Shown here: positions 28,701-36,102 of the stretch, piece after piece
Numbering within the stretch: position 1 is the stretch's first letter
Layout: each line of letters begins with the position of its first letter
Assembly (NCBI RefSeq): GCF_000495835.1
Contig: NZ_AWGC01000012.1
Location: 219,056 to 283,055, forward strand
Length of the DNA: 64,000 bases
Direction: 5' to 3'
Source of the DNA: Asticcacaulis sp. AC402
Lineage (GTDB): Bacteria > Pseudomonadota > Alphaproteobacteria > Caulobacterales > Caulobacteraceae
Made by a program: the position numbers and the translations under genes
Notes under the pieces: model-generated
The model's database searches: none
Seen by the model: only the letters and a program-made list of their open reading frames with translations
What the model was told of the DNA's origin: nothing

Positions 28701-29148
28701 GGAACTGTCGCCGGAGCAGCAAAAACTGCTCAAAAAGGCCAAGCACCGCGACGCCATGCTGGAAGGTCGCAGAATCCTGCTGGTCGAGGACGACGTTCGC
28801 AACGTCTATGCCGTCACCAACATCTTCGAGCCGCTGGGCGCCATCATCGCCATCGCGCGCAATGGCCGTGAGGCGCTGGATACACTCGACAAAACGCAGG
28901 AACTGCCCGACCAGGCCATCGACCTGGTACTGATGGACGTGATGATGCCTGAAATGGATGGGCTGACGGCGATGCGGAAGATTCGGGAAAACAAGGCATG
29001 GAAGAAGCTGCCAGTCATCATGCTGACCGCCAAGGCTATGAAGGACGACCAGGAGCGCTGCATCGCGGCAGGAGCCAATGACTACATGGCCAAGCCGCTC
29101 GATGTCGACAAGCTCGTGTCGCTGGTGCGGGTATGGATGCCAAAATAA
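25714..29148 (+). CDS. CHASE3-GAF hybrid sensor histidine kinase with three receiver domains
   Basis: About 1144 residues. Layout from the TTG start: TM1 (about 18-40), CHASE3 periplasmic sensor (about 45-185, with LLKDAETGQRGFLLTGE), TM2 (about 190-215), GAF (about 235-385), a long Glu/Gln-rich coiled coil (about 385-470), HisKA with LANMSHELRTPLNSS (His about 485), HATPase with NLLSNACKFTE, DTGIGI and GGTGLGLSIS, then three REC domains (VVEDDPS..VLDVGLPD, IVEDDEV..VLDLSLPD, LVEDDVR..LMDVMMPEMDG), the last the most canonical. The TTG at 25714 has GGGGA 7 nt upstream; an ATG at 25609 is an alternative. Followed with overlap by cheR, cheB and a second kinase. The periplasmic signal is unknown. 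Confidence 0.92.
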   Translation: MINLLKKAATDRQLRTDLIISLSLAMIAVFFVISGMISFLNVRTLNRNAELVAETHEVLLGLNNIMSLLKDAETGQRGFLLTGEAAYLQPYEEALPAVENQMMALERAMESQPHQVRRLQAMQGHIDSKLAELTRTVDLYRQEGPDAALVVIRRNRGKADMDAMRGLVSDMQDETRSIRQARLVERQEAFVTAFASVLISAVIGVILSVAITWMISRAATLRRRSEWLQSGQAGLSAALLGEQRLDQLARNALIYLAKYTDAHAAAFYAADGSAYKRAATYGVPVDDDLPKNFTRGQGLLGEAVVDGKAMVINNIADSHLTVGAALGQWRPKHVIILPAKSDGVIEAVIELGFLHAYPPATADLLERASEVISVAVRSANYRAALESFLEETQRQSQELQTQSEELRVNNEELEEQSRALKESHVRLEQQQAELEQTNYLLQEQAAQLEVQRDDLSRAKDEVDVKAIELEQSSRYKSDFLANMSHELRTPLNSSLILAKLLSDNTGGNLTEEQVEFARTIQSSGDDLLALINDILDLSKIEAGQMEIHPEPVSLKRLASDLERAFAPVAAQKSLTLITRLGAGVPETVITDRQRLEQVLKNLLSNACKFTEAGSVELAILQDEGRIVFTVKDTGIGISPEHQHLVFDAFRQADGTISRKYGGTGLGLSISRELSRLLGGTLAVASQLGLGSTFSLSLPLANDWSRDELRRDTKVAPPLPAGLPEPLPERPAIPMPRSDVGDDREKLKAGARSILVVEDDPSFARILYDLAHDLDFLCLVAHTAEDAMATAQQYTPSAIVLDVGLPDHSGLSVLDRLKRDVRTRHIPVHVVSAGDYAHTALSLGAVGYMLKPVKREELIDAFKRLEARLDQPMRQILIVEDDEVQRHAMCKLLASQDVECVAVGTAAECLEKLKDQTFDCMVLDLSLPDASGYSLLETLSQEESYAFPPVIVYTGREISYDDEQKLRRYSRSIIIKGAKSPERLLDEVTLFLHQVVAELSPEQQKLLKKAKHRDAMLEGRRILLVEDDVRNVYAVTNIFEPLGAIIAIARNGREALDTLDKTQELPDQAIDLVLMDVMMPEMDGLTAMRKIRENKAWKKLPVIMLTAKAMKDDQERCIAAGANDYMAKPLDVDKLVSLVRVWMPK

Positions 29149-29993
29149 GCCCTGACCCGCATCGGCCCGTCGGCCGCACCGACGACATCGAGATCCGCCT
29201 GTTGCTGGAAGCCATCTTCCAAAAGTACCACTACGACTTCCGCGGCTATGCCATGGCTTCGGTGAAACGCCGGCTGAACCAGGCCCGGCAAAAGTTCGGC
29301 TGCGCCACCCTTTCTGCCCTGCAGGACCGGGTTCTGCACGAACCCGAACTGATGACCGAACTGCTGTCGTTCCTCACCGTCCAGGTCAGCGAACTGTTCC
29401 GCGATCCACAGTATTTCCGCACCCTGCGCGAAAAAGTCATTCCGCACCTCAGAACCTACCCGTCGCTCAAGGTTTGGATCGCCGGCTGCTCCACCGGCGA
29501 GGAGCTATATTCCTTCGCTATCCTTTTCCGCGAGGAAGGCCTGGAATCGCGAACCCTGTTTTACGCAACGGACATCAACCCCGAAGCGCTGAAAAAGGCC
29601 GAGGCCGGCATCTACGACCTGGACCGCTTGAAGTTGTTTACCGAAAACCACCGTCTGTCAGGGGGTAAATCCTCGCTTTCGGATTATTATCGCACCGCCT
29701 ATGGCGCTGCCGTGTTCGACAAATCCCTGCGCAAAAACTGCGTCTTTTCTGATCACAGCCTGGCGACCGATGCGGTGTTTGCGGAAACCCACCTGTGCTC
29801 TTGCCGCAATGTGCTGATCTATTTCGATTGCGCCCTGCAGGACCGCGCCATCGGCCTGTTCCAGTCCTCCCTGATCCGAAAGGGTTTCCTGGGCTTGGGG
29901 GCAAAGGAAACCCTGCGCTTCTCCCGCCGAAGCGAAGCCTTTTCGGAGTTCGCGCGCGGGGAGCGCCTTTACCAGAAACGGGACCTGGCATGA
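29133..29993 (+). CDS. CheR-type SAM-dependent protein-glutamate methyltransferase
   Basis: A 286-residue CheR homologue with an N-terminal helical domain (about 15-85: DFRGYAMASVKRRLNQARQK) and a Rossmann domain with the SAM-binding loop KVWIAGCSTGEELYSFAI, YATDINPEAL and the CSCRNVLIYFD motif. The start overlaps the preceding kinase gene by 16 nt and the stop overlaps cheB by 4 nt. No methyl-accepting chemotaxis protein or cheA/cheW is nearby, so its substrate is more likely one of the kinases than a flagellar chemoreceptor; this is an inference. Confidence 0.92.
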   Translation: MDAKISPDPHRPVGRTDDIEIRLLLEAIFQKYHYDFRGYAMASVKRRLNQARQKFGCATLSALQDRVLHEPELMTELLSFLTVQVSELFRDPQYFRTLREKVIPHLRTYPSLKVWIAGCSTGEELYSFAILFREEGLESRTLFYATDINPEALKKAEAGIYDLDRLKLFTENHRLSGGKSSLSDYYRTAYGAAVFDKSLRKNCVFSDHSLATDAVFAETHLCSCRNVLIYFDCALQDRAIGLFQSSLIRKGFLGLGAKETLRFSRRSEAFSEFARGERLYQKRDLA

Positions 29994-30619
29994 AGAAGAG
30001 CGCCATCCAGCCGCAAGGACAGACAGTCATTCAAGTAACCGGGGTACCAAAGGAAGCGATCGTCATTGGGGCTTCCGCCGGCGGGGTCGAGGCCCTTTCG
30101 GCCATACTGCCGCATCTGCCCGCGGACTACCCCATTCCGGTCATGGTGGTCATACACCTGCCACCCGACCGCAAGAGCCTGATGGCTGAGCTGTTCGATG
30201 CCAAATGCGCCGTCGCGGTGCGCGAGGCTGACGACAAGGTGCCGATCGAACGCAGCACCGTCTATTTCGCACCGGCCGACTATCATCTTCTGGTCGAAAC
30301 CGACCGGCGTCTCAGCCTGTCCAGCGAGGAGCCCGTGCTGTTTTCACGCCCGGCCATCGACATACTGTTCGAAACTGCAGCCGACGCCTTTGGCCCGGCG
30401 GTTACCGGCATCGTCCTCAGCGGCGCCAACAAAGACGGCGCCGCTGGCCTGAAAGCGATTTACGACCGCGGTGACCAGGTCGTTGTTCAAACGCCTGACC
30501 AGGCTCGCGCCCCGGACATGCCCCTTGCCGCGTTGGCCGCCGTACCCCAGGCCCGCACCCTGCCGCTGGAAGCCATCGCCGATCATCTGCTGACCCTTCA
30601 CCGAGCGGAGGCACCATGA
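29990..30619 (+). CDS. CheB-type methylesterase, catalytic domain only
   Basis: A 209-residue protein consisting only of the CheB C-terminal esterase/deamidase domain; the N-terminal receiver found in canonical CheB is absent. Catalytic residues are visible in VIGASAGGVEAL (Ser29), VVIHLPPDRKS (His56) and VLSGANKDGAAGL (Asp). ATG overlaps the cheR stop, and its own stop overlaps the next kinase start (ATGA both times). Without a receiver, its activity must be set by partners or expression. Confidence 0.9.
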   Translation: MKKSAIQPQGQTVIQVTGVPKEAIVIGASAGGVEALSAILPHLPADYPIPVMVVIHLPPDRKSLMAELFDAKCAVAVREADDKVPIERSTVYFAPADYHLLVETDRRLSLSSEEPVLFSRPAIDILFETAADAFGPAVTGIVLSGANKDGAAGLKAIYDRGDQVVVQTPDQARAPDMPLAALAAVPQARTLPLEAIADHLLTLHRAEAP

Positions 30620-32238
30620 CCGCCATGCTCAGCCACCTGACTTCGGCCATGCCGGTGACCATTCTCCTGGTCGACGACCGGCCCGAGAACCTGCTGTCGC
30701 TCGAGGCCCTGCTGCGCCGCGACGGCCTCGTTCTCCTGAAGGCCAGTTCCGGCAACGAAGCCCTGGAACTTTTGCTGAAGCATGACATCGCCTTAGCATT
30801 GCTCGACGTCATGATGCCCGACATGGACGGTTTTGACCTGGCCGAACTGATGCGCGGCAACGAGCGCACCCGTCGAGTGCCAATCATGTTCCTGACGGCA
30901 GGATCAAGCGACCGTCAGCGCCGTTTCCGCGGCTACGAGGCCGGCGCCGTTGACTTTCTCCAAAAACCGCTCGAGCCAGATGTTCTTCGCTCCAAAGTTT
31001 CTGTCTTCTGCGAACTGTATCTTCAACGCCAGCAGATCGCCGGCCAGCGCGACAACCTCAAAGCGTTCGCAGAAGAAAATCTCCGCCTGCTCAAGGAAAG
31101 CCACCGCAACGCCAATGCGCTTCGGGAGGCCGACCAGCGCAAGGACGAATTCCTCGCCACCCTGGCCCACGAACTGCGCAACCCCCTGGCGCCTATCCGC
31201 AACGGTCTGCAGATCCTGCGCATGGCGCCGGATGGCGAGCGCGCCGATACCGTGCGCGACATGATGGACCGTCAGCTGACCCATCTGGTACGGTTGATCG
31301 ACGACCTGCTTGACGTTTCGCGCGTCAGCCGCGGCAAGATCGACCTGCGCATGGAACGCATCGCCATCCAGGACGCCGTCAAGGCGGCGCTGGAAGCCAG
31401 CAAGCCGCTGATCGACGCCGGCATGCACGCACTGGCCGTCGAGGTGCCCGAACCTCCCTTGTGGGTCGATGGCGACCTGACCCGGCTGGCCCAGATCGTC
31501 TCCAACCTGCTCAATAATGCGGCCAAATACACCCCTGAAGGCGGCCGCATCACATTGAGCGTGGCCCCGGATGGCAATCAGATCGAAATCCGTGTGAAGG
31601 ACAGCGGCATCGGCATCGCTCCCGACATGTTGCGCAAGGTGTTCGAACTGTTCACCCAGGTCGATCAGCAACTTGATCGCTCTCAGGGTGGATTGGGGAT
31701 AGGCCTGGCCCTGGTGCAGAAACTGGTCGAAATGCATCGCGGCAAGGCCGTGGCCGAGAGCGAGGGCATAGGCCATGGCAGCACATTTACCGTGCGCCTG
31801 CCGCTGGCGACCGAGCCGGACGCGCGCCCGCCGGAGGTTGACGCGGACCGGGGCCTGGCGCGGCCGCTCGATGTGCTGATCGTCGACGATAATTGCGATT
31901 CCGCCGACACGACGCGGTGGATGCTGGAGCTGCTGGGCCACCGGCCGAGGGTCGCAAACAACGGTCCGGCGGCGCTGATCGCCGCACGCAACCATCGCCC
32001 CGACGTTGTCTTGCTCGATATCGGCATGCCCGGTATGGACGGCTATGAGGTTTGCCGAACCTTGCGCGCCATGCCCGAAATGGACCCGGTCGCCATCGTC
32101 GCCCAGACGGGCTGGGGTCAGGAAAGCGACCGGCGCCAGGCCTTCGACGCCGGCTTTGACCAGCACGTCACCAAACCGGTGAGCCTGGATATTCTGACGC
32201 GCGTTCTTAGCCAGGTGGGGTCCAGCCGTGACGGTTGA
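30616..32238 (+). CDS. Soluble hybrid histidine kinase, REC-HisKA-HATPase-REC
   Basis: A 540-residue cytoplasmic kinase. It has an N-terminal receiver (LLVDDRPENLLSLEALL, phospho-acceptor Asp64 in LLDVMMPDMDG), a short coiled coil (140-175), HisKA with LATLAHELRNPLAPI (His185), HATPase with VSNLLNNAAKYTPEGG, KDSGIGIAPDML and GGLGIGLALV, and a C-terminal receiver (LIVDDNCDSADT ... LLDIGMPGMDGYEV). There is no membrane segment, so it takes its input through REC1, possibly from the upstream kinase. The architecture matches kinases found beside CheB/CheR pairs in other alphaproteobacteria. Overlaps cheB by 4 nt. Confidence 0.92.
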   Translation: MTAMLSHLTSAMPVTILLVDDRPENLLSLEALLRRDGLVLLKASSGNEALELLLKHDIALALLDVMMPDMDGFDLAELMRGNERTRRVPIMFLTAGSSDRQRRFRGYEAGAVDFLQKPLEPDVLRSKVSVFCELYLQRQQIAGQRDNLKAFAEENLRLLKESHRNANALREADQRKDEFLATLAHELRNPLAPIRNGLQILRMAPDGERADTVRDMMDRQLTHLVRLIDDLLDVSRVSRGKIDLRMERIAIQDAVKAALEASKPLIDAGMHALAVEVPEPPLWVDGDLTRLAQIVSNLLNNAAKYTPEGGRITLSVAPDGNQIEIRVKDSGIGIAPDMLRKVFELFTQVDQQLDRSQGGLGIGLALVQKLVEMHRGKAVAESEGIGHGSTFTVRLPLATEPDARPPEVDADRGLARPLDVLIVDDNCDSADTTRWMLELLGHRPRVANNGPAALIAARNHRPDVVLLDIGMPGMDGYEVCRTLRAMPEMDPVAIVAQTGWGQESDRRQAFDAGFDQHVTKPVSLDILTRVLSQVGSSRDG

Positions 32239-32302
32239 CCGGCGAAGCAATTCGCATTTACATTTATTTTACAAAAGACTGAGCCGAACGCCGCTTACCC
32301 CT

Positions 32303-32308
32303 TATAAT
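32303..32308 (+). promoter_or_regulatory. Candidate -10 element (TATAAT) before the response regulator
   Basis: A consensus TATAAT lies in an AT-rich spacer (32240-32330) about 95 bp upstream of the regulator ATG. The matching -35 region (around 32280) is weak. It would allow the regulator to be expressed separately from the kinase operon. Confidence 0.35.
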
Positions 32309-32402
32309 AAAAAATTCATTGTATTTGGAGATTTCAGGGTCGATTTTAGGGCGCGCAGGGCGCAGTGACGTGACGCTTCAACAACGTATCGAGGGCACTG
32401 CC

Positions 32403-32819
32403 ATGGCTGACGGCACAGGCGGCAATCCGGTTATGCGGGTTATGATCGTCGAGGACAACGAGGCCCTGGCCCAGACTACCGGATGGCTGGTCGAGATGCT
32501 GGGCTATGACTACAGGCTGGCCTTGTCTCCGAAACAGGCCCAGGATCAAGTCGTGGCCTACAGGCCCGACGTCATCATGATGGATCTGGGACTGCCTGGG
32601 ATGAACGGCTACAACCTGTGCCGTCTGCTGCGCAAAGAACCTGAACTGGCCGACACGGTGTTTATCGCTCAGACCGGCTGGGGCGAGGCCGAACACCGCC
32701 GACTGACCAACGAAGCCGGCTTTCACCACCATCTGGTCAAGCCGCTGTATCTCGAAGCGCTGAAGGACCTTTTGGCCAGCATCGAAAAAACCCTGCACAA
32801 GACCCCGGCTGAAAGATAG
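32403..32819 (+). CDS. Single-domain response regulator (receiver only)
   Basis: A 138-residue CheY-like receiver with no output domain. MIVEDNEALAQTTGWLVEML carries the acidic pair, MMDLGLPGMNGYN the acceptor Asp61, and LVKPLYLEALKDLL the conserved Lys. Its AQTGWG motif is shared with the C-terminal receiver of the upstream kinase, suggesting origin by duplication or a common phospho-partner. ATG 32403 is chosen after GAGGG; the frame is open upstream to a TTG at 32319. Probably a phosphotransfer shuttle in the same pathway. Confidence 0.88.
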   Translation: MADGTGGNPVMRVMIVEDNEALAQTTGWLVEMLGYDYRLALSPKQAQDQVVAYRPDVIMMDLGLPGMNGYNLCRLLRKEPELADTVFIAQTGWGEAEHRRLTNEAGFHHHLVKPLYLEALKDLLASIEKTLHKTPAER

Positions 32820-32835
32820 CAGAAGCGTTGGGCAT

Positions 32836-32864
32836 TTGACAGGTTTACTGTAATCGATTACAAA
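32836..32864 (+). promoter_or_regulatory. Promoter with embedded LacI-type palindromic operator
   Basis: TTGACA (32836-32841), 17 bp, then TACAAA (32859-32864) forms a sigma70-like promoter. A perfect 14-bp palindrome TGTAATCGATTACA (32849-32862) sits between and over the boxes, as expected for repression. LacI-family sugar regulators of alpha- and gammaproteobacteria often use this kind of TAATCGATTA-centred site; the regulator gene is not in the window. Confidence 0.55.
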
Positions 32865-32905
32865 ATTCCGGTATAAAACATAACATTTGATGCAGGGATC
32901 ACATC

Positions 32906-33826
32906 ATGACTTTCAGGTTCGAACCGTCGCGCCGCGGCGTGCTTCTGGGCGCCATGGCCTTTGGCGGGCTGGCCGCGTGCAGCAAACCTTCCGATACGCC
33001 GGCCTCCGCTGGCCTGACCTCGACCTGGGCGCTGGGCATGCAGTTATGGACTGTTAATGCCGAGCTGGAAAAAGACATTCCGGGCACGCTTAAGGCGGTC
33101 AAGGAACTCGGCTACGAGTTGATCGAAACCGCTGGCGTGCGCGGGGCTTCGGCGGCGGAATATCGCAAGCAGATCGAGGATGCCGGCCTGAAGATCCGCG
33201 CCGCCCACACCAGCATGTCGAAACTGATCGACGCTTTCGACAAGGAACTCGCCGACGCGGTTGGTCTGGGTGCTGAGTGGCTGGTGGCGTCGTCGCCCAA
33301 GCCTGGCGCCAATTTCGACCCGAAAAAGGATTGGGTTGTGGCCATGAGCGAGTCAATGGACGCCGACCAGTGGAAGTTCAATGCCGAGCATATCTCGGTT
33401 ATGGCGCCCAAGGTCAAGGCGGCAGGCCTGAAGTTCGCCTATCACAATCACCCGATGGAATTCAAGGACCTGGGCGGCGGTTTGACAGGCGAGGACATCC
33501 TGGTCTCGGCGGCCCCAGCGGATCAACTACGATTGGAACTTGACATCGGCTGGGTGGCCGTGGGCGGGGCCGATCCGGCGGCGACGATCCGCAAGTATGC
33601 CGACCGAACCGATCTGCTGCACATCAAGGATATGGTCCAAGATGCGGCCGAACCTTCGGGCTGGCGCTCGGTCGAGGTCGGCGCCGGTGTCGTAGATTGG
33701 AAGTCGGTTTTCGAGGCGGCCAAGGAGGTCGGCGTCAAGGCCTGGTTCGTCGAGCAGGAAGCGCCGTATAAGAAGCCGATCCTGACCTCGCTGGCCGAAA
33801 GCCGCGATTATTTGCGGAAGCTGTAA
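32906..33826 (+). CDS. Tat-exported lipoprotein of the sugar phosphate isomerase/epimerase (TIM barrel) family
   Basis: A 306-residue protein with a twin-arginine signal (EPSRRGVLLGAMAFGG) ending in a lipobox LAAC, so it is predicted to be exported folded and lipidated. The mature part is an AP-endonuclease-2/xylose-isomerase-like barrel: LGMQLWTVN, GYELIETAGV, AYHNHPMEFKDL (His-Asn-His), LELDIGWVAVGG (Glu and Asp metal ligands), LLHIKDM and WFVEQEAPY. These match sugar-phosphate isomerase/epimerase or 3-keto-sugar-processing enzymes. The LacI-type operator just upstream suggests induction by a sugar. The final TAA stop is the first bases of an R1 repeat. Confidence 0.88.
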   Translation: MTFRFEPSRRGVLLGAMAFGGLAACSKPSDTPASAGLTSTWALGMQLWTVNAELEKDIPGTLKAVKELGYELIETAGVRGASAAEYRKQIEDAGLKIRAAHTSMSKLIDAFDKELADAVGLGAEWLVASSPKPGANFDPKKDWVVAMSESMDADQWKFNAEHISVMAPKVKAAGLKFAYHNHPMEFKDLGGGLTGEDILVSAAPADQLRLELDIGWVAVGGADPAATIRKYADRTDLLHIKDMVQDAAEPSGWRSVEVGAGVVDWKSVFEAAKEVGVKAWFVEQEAPYKKPILTSLAESRDYLRKL

Positions 33827-33889
33827 GTTTTTGTTTTGCCGCGCAATTTGTCCGAAAAGTGCGTCACTCTTTATCGGATTGCGCTCTGG
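33824..33889 (+). repeat. R1 repeat, copy 4 (second half only)
   Basis: Only TAAGTTTTTGTTTTGCCGCG and the hairpin-2 arms GCGCAATTTGTCCGAAAAGTG / CTCTTTATCGGATTGCGCTC remain; the first palindrome is missing. The TAA at its left end is the stop codon of the preceding gene. Confidence 0.85.
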
Positions 33890-33964
33890 AAAATCTCTGC
33901 CACGCGTCGCCAGCTTCATCTTGTGAAGCTGGCGTTTGCGTCTCTTTCCCCTGCCAGGTTTGGC

Positions 33965-35059
33965 TCAGTACAGCGTCGCAAACGCCGCTGGACTGAAGGC
34001 TTTCAGCTCACCGTGGCGGTTATCGCGCACCTTGGAGACCCATTCCGGGTCATTGAGGATGGCGCGGCCCACGGCCACCAGGTCGAAATCGCCGCGATCC
34101 AGCCGCTTTAGCAATTCGTCCAGGGACTGAGGCTCCGACGCCGCGCCACCGAAAGCCGCGATAAACTCGCCGTTGAGCCCCACAGAACCGACCGTGATGG
34201 TCGGCACGCCGGTAACCTTCTTGGCCCAGCCGGCAAAATTCAGATCGGAGCCTTCGAATTCCGGCTCCCAGAACCGGCGTTGCGAGCAGTGCAAAACGTC
34301 CGCTCCGGCATCGACCAGAGGCTGAAGCCAGGCTTCCATCTCCACCGGGTTGGCGGCCAGCTTGTTGTGCCAGAAACCGCCCTTCCATTGCGAAAGGCGG
34401 ATGATGACGGGGAAGTTCGGGCCGACCGCGGTGCGGACGGCCTTGAGCACCTCGACCGCAAAGCGCGAACGCTCGGCGATGGTGGCGCCACCCCATTTGT
34501 CGGTGCGGCGATTGGTGTGAGCCCAGAAAAATTCATCAATCAGATAGCCGTGCGCGCCGTGCAGTTCGATGGCATCGAAGCCCAGGCGCATGGCATCGCC
34601 TGCCGCGCGCCCGAAGGCAGCGATGGTGTCAGCGATATCGGCCTCGGTCATGGCTGCGCCGACGCTTTCCTCGGACAGGCTGATGCCCGAGGGGCTGTCC
34701 ATAGGCGTCGGCCGCCAGTCGGGATTGCGCCCGAAGATCGCCCCTGTATGCCAGATCTGCGGCGCTATCTTGCCGCCGGCGGCGTGGACGGCTTCAACGA
34801 CCTTGGCCCAGCCGGTCAGGCCCTCGCCATAGATATTGGGGATATTGGCTTCGTTCTTCGACGCCGGACGTTCGATCACAGTGCCTTCGGTGACGATCAG
34901 TCCGACGCCGGATTCAGCGCGGCGGCGGTAGTAGTCGACGACCGCCTGATCCGGCACCCCGCCGGGCGAAAAGTTGCGCGTCATCGGCGCCATGACGATG
35001 CGGTTGTCCAGTTCCAGCGACTTCGAATGGAAGGGTGTAAACAGCGAGGTATGCGACAT
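33965..35059 (-). CDS. NADH:flavin oxidoreductase, old yellow enzyme family
   Basis: A 364-residue FMN-dependent TIM-barrel ene-reductase. Motifs are NRIVMAPMTRNFSPGGVPD at the FMN site, GLIVTEGTVIERPAS, IAPQIWHTGAI, FDAIELHGAHGYLIDEFFWA (His/His substrate site) followed by NRRTDKWGG, and ITVGSVGLNGEF with VAVGRAILNDPEW at the phosphate end. It probably reduces activated alkenes; the physiological substrate is unknown. ATG 35059 has GGAG 10 nt upstream and is preferred over one six codons earlier. Transcribed alone toward an R1 repeat. Confidence 0.92.
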   Translation of the reverse strand: MSHTSLFTPFHSKSLELDNRIVMAPMTRNFSPGGVPDQAVVDYYRRRAESGVGLIVTEGTVIERPASKNEANIPNIYGEGLTGWAKVVEAVHAAGGKIAPQIWHTGAIFGRNPDWRPTPMDSPSGISLSEESVGAAMTEADIADTIAAFGRAAGDAMRLGFDAIELHGAHGYLIDEFFWAHTNRRTDKWGGATIAERSRFAVEVLKAVRTAVGPNFPVIIRLSQWKGGFWHNKLAANPVEMEAWLQPLVDAGADVLHCSQRRFWEPEFEGSDLNFAGWAKKVTGVPTITVGSVGLNGEFIAAFGGAASEPQSLDELLKRLDRGDFDLVAVGRAILNDPEWVSKVRDNRHGELKAFSPAAFATLY

Positions 35060-35128
35060 TCCGAAGTCTCCAAACATTATGAGAACGAGGTGGTTACGTT
35101 AAAGTTGCACCGCAAGAGCGGGTCGGAA

Positions 35129-35482
35129 TTAAACTTTGGCGTAACAGATGATCCCGTTGGCATACAGCCTGTCGGTTGGCGTGAACCTGGGGTCTGGTTT
35201 GAATTTTTTGCTGGTGATGGTGATGCGCGTGATTTTGGCGACATCAAAGGCTTGCGGTGTGGACGGTCCGATGGGTTTGGCTGAATCCCGCACCTGGACG
35301 CCGCTAACGCTGACGCGCGAACGGTCCTTCGCGGTGTAATAGACAGCGAAGGGCTCAAAGGTCCGCTCGTTCTTGCCGTCTTCGTAGCGAAGGATCACCT
35401 GAACGCCCGCGATAATGGCCTGGCACAAGGCCTGTTCGTGCTCGACATTGCGTGTTGACGATGCCTGGGGAGCTTCAGCCAT
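35129..35482 (-). CDS. Conserved-looking hypothetical protein, WYL-like beta fold
   Basis: A 117-residue protein (start MAEAPQASSTRNVEHEQALC) of unknown function. The core AIIAGVQVILRYEDGKNERT followed by FEPFAVYYTAKDRSRVSVSG has the alternating strands and basic/aromatic pattern of WYL-type SH3-like barrels, but the match is too short to assign. Coding is supported by clean frame use, a start after a spacer with weak ribosome-binding site, and no overlap with neighbours. Convergent/divergent neighbours give no functional clue. Confidence 0.6.
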   Translation of the reverse strand: MAEAPQASSTRNVEHEQALCQAIIAGVQVILRYEDGKNERTFEPFAVYYTAKDRSRVSVSGVQVRDSAKPIGPSTPQAFDVAKITRITITSKKFKPDPRFTPTDRLYANGIICYAKV

Positions 35483-35579
35483 CTACAGACTCCTATCACT
35501 CCTGGGTCGCATAACACGATTCTATCCCGATCCATTGGGAACGCTTGCAAATGTAGTTTGACGACCTTAGCCTCCGCTT

Positions 35580-35942
35580 ATGAAACGCTATTTCGACATC
35601 TCAATGAGCGACAAGGGCCTCGTGCTGCATATGGAAGTGCCCGGATTGTCGGTCATGAGCCAAATTCTCATGCGCGCCAAATTCCCACCGGACTACATCT
35701 ACACCACGACCGAACTGTTAAATCCGCATCTGAACGGACTGATTGACGCCGTTTTTGAGCGCTGGAACCAACTCAGTCCGCGACAGCACGAACCCACTGT
35801 GTTTCCGCTATCCGATCCTTTTGCACAGGCTGCCATAAAAGCGGTTGACGATTACATTGCGCGAGGAAACGCACCGCCCGAAGATCGTGAACATTTTCTG
35901 CGCCTGGCTTTCAAGCCCTATCGCGTGGAAGGCTTTGAATAA
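35580..35942 (+). CDS. Hypothetical protein of 120 residues
   Basis: Not recognised. The protein begins MKRYFDISMSDKGLVLHMEV, is soluble with mixed alpha/beta character, and has a helical C-terminal half (DPFAQAAIKAVDDYIARGNA). Third-position GC matches the flanks, and a hairpin terminator directly follows the stop codon, both supporting a real single-gene transcript. Confidence 0.6.
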   Translation: MKRYFDISMSDKGLVLHMEVPGLSVMSQILMRAKFPPDYIYTTTELLNPHLNGLIDAVFERWNQLSPRQHEPTVFPLSDPFAQAAIKAVDDYIARGNAPPEDREHFLRLAFKPYRVEGFE

Positions 35943-35943
35943 A

Positions 35944-35980
35944 AAGCGCCGGTCTTTCAACCAGCGCTTGCTTCTTTTTC
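35944..35980 (+). terminator. Intrinsic terminator after the 120-residue hypothetical gene
   Basis: AAGCGC-c-GGT-ctttca-ACC-a-GCGCTT forms a 9-bp interrupted stem, followed by the T-rich tail GCTTCTTTTTC. Confidence 0.7.
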
Positions 35981-36012
35981 ACCGTAGCAGCGGTTGGGGA
36001 TGACGAGTCGAA

Positions 36013-36102
36013 AGGCGTTAGCTCGCGAGAACCGAAGCGGAGCGTACTTTAGTACGTGAGCATCGGATCGCAGTGAGATGACGGCTTGCAGACCGTCAGC
36101 GC
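36013..36102. repeat. Structured intergenic element at the 3' end of ettA
   Basis: The stretch AAGGCGTTAGCTCGCGAGAA, CGTACTTTAGTACG (6-bp stem), CATCGGATCGCAGTGAGATG and GACGGCTTGCAGACCGTCAG (CGG/CCG stem) abuts the ettA stop codon. It looks like a bacterial interspersed palindromic element; only one copy is present here. Confidence 0.45.

Noticed and set aside
30904..32250. 448-codon open frame on the minus strand
   Set aside because: Antisense to the second hybrid kinase; no domain recognised.
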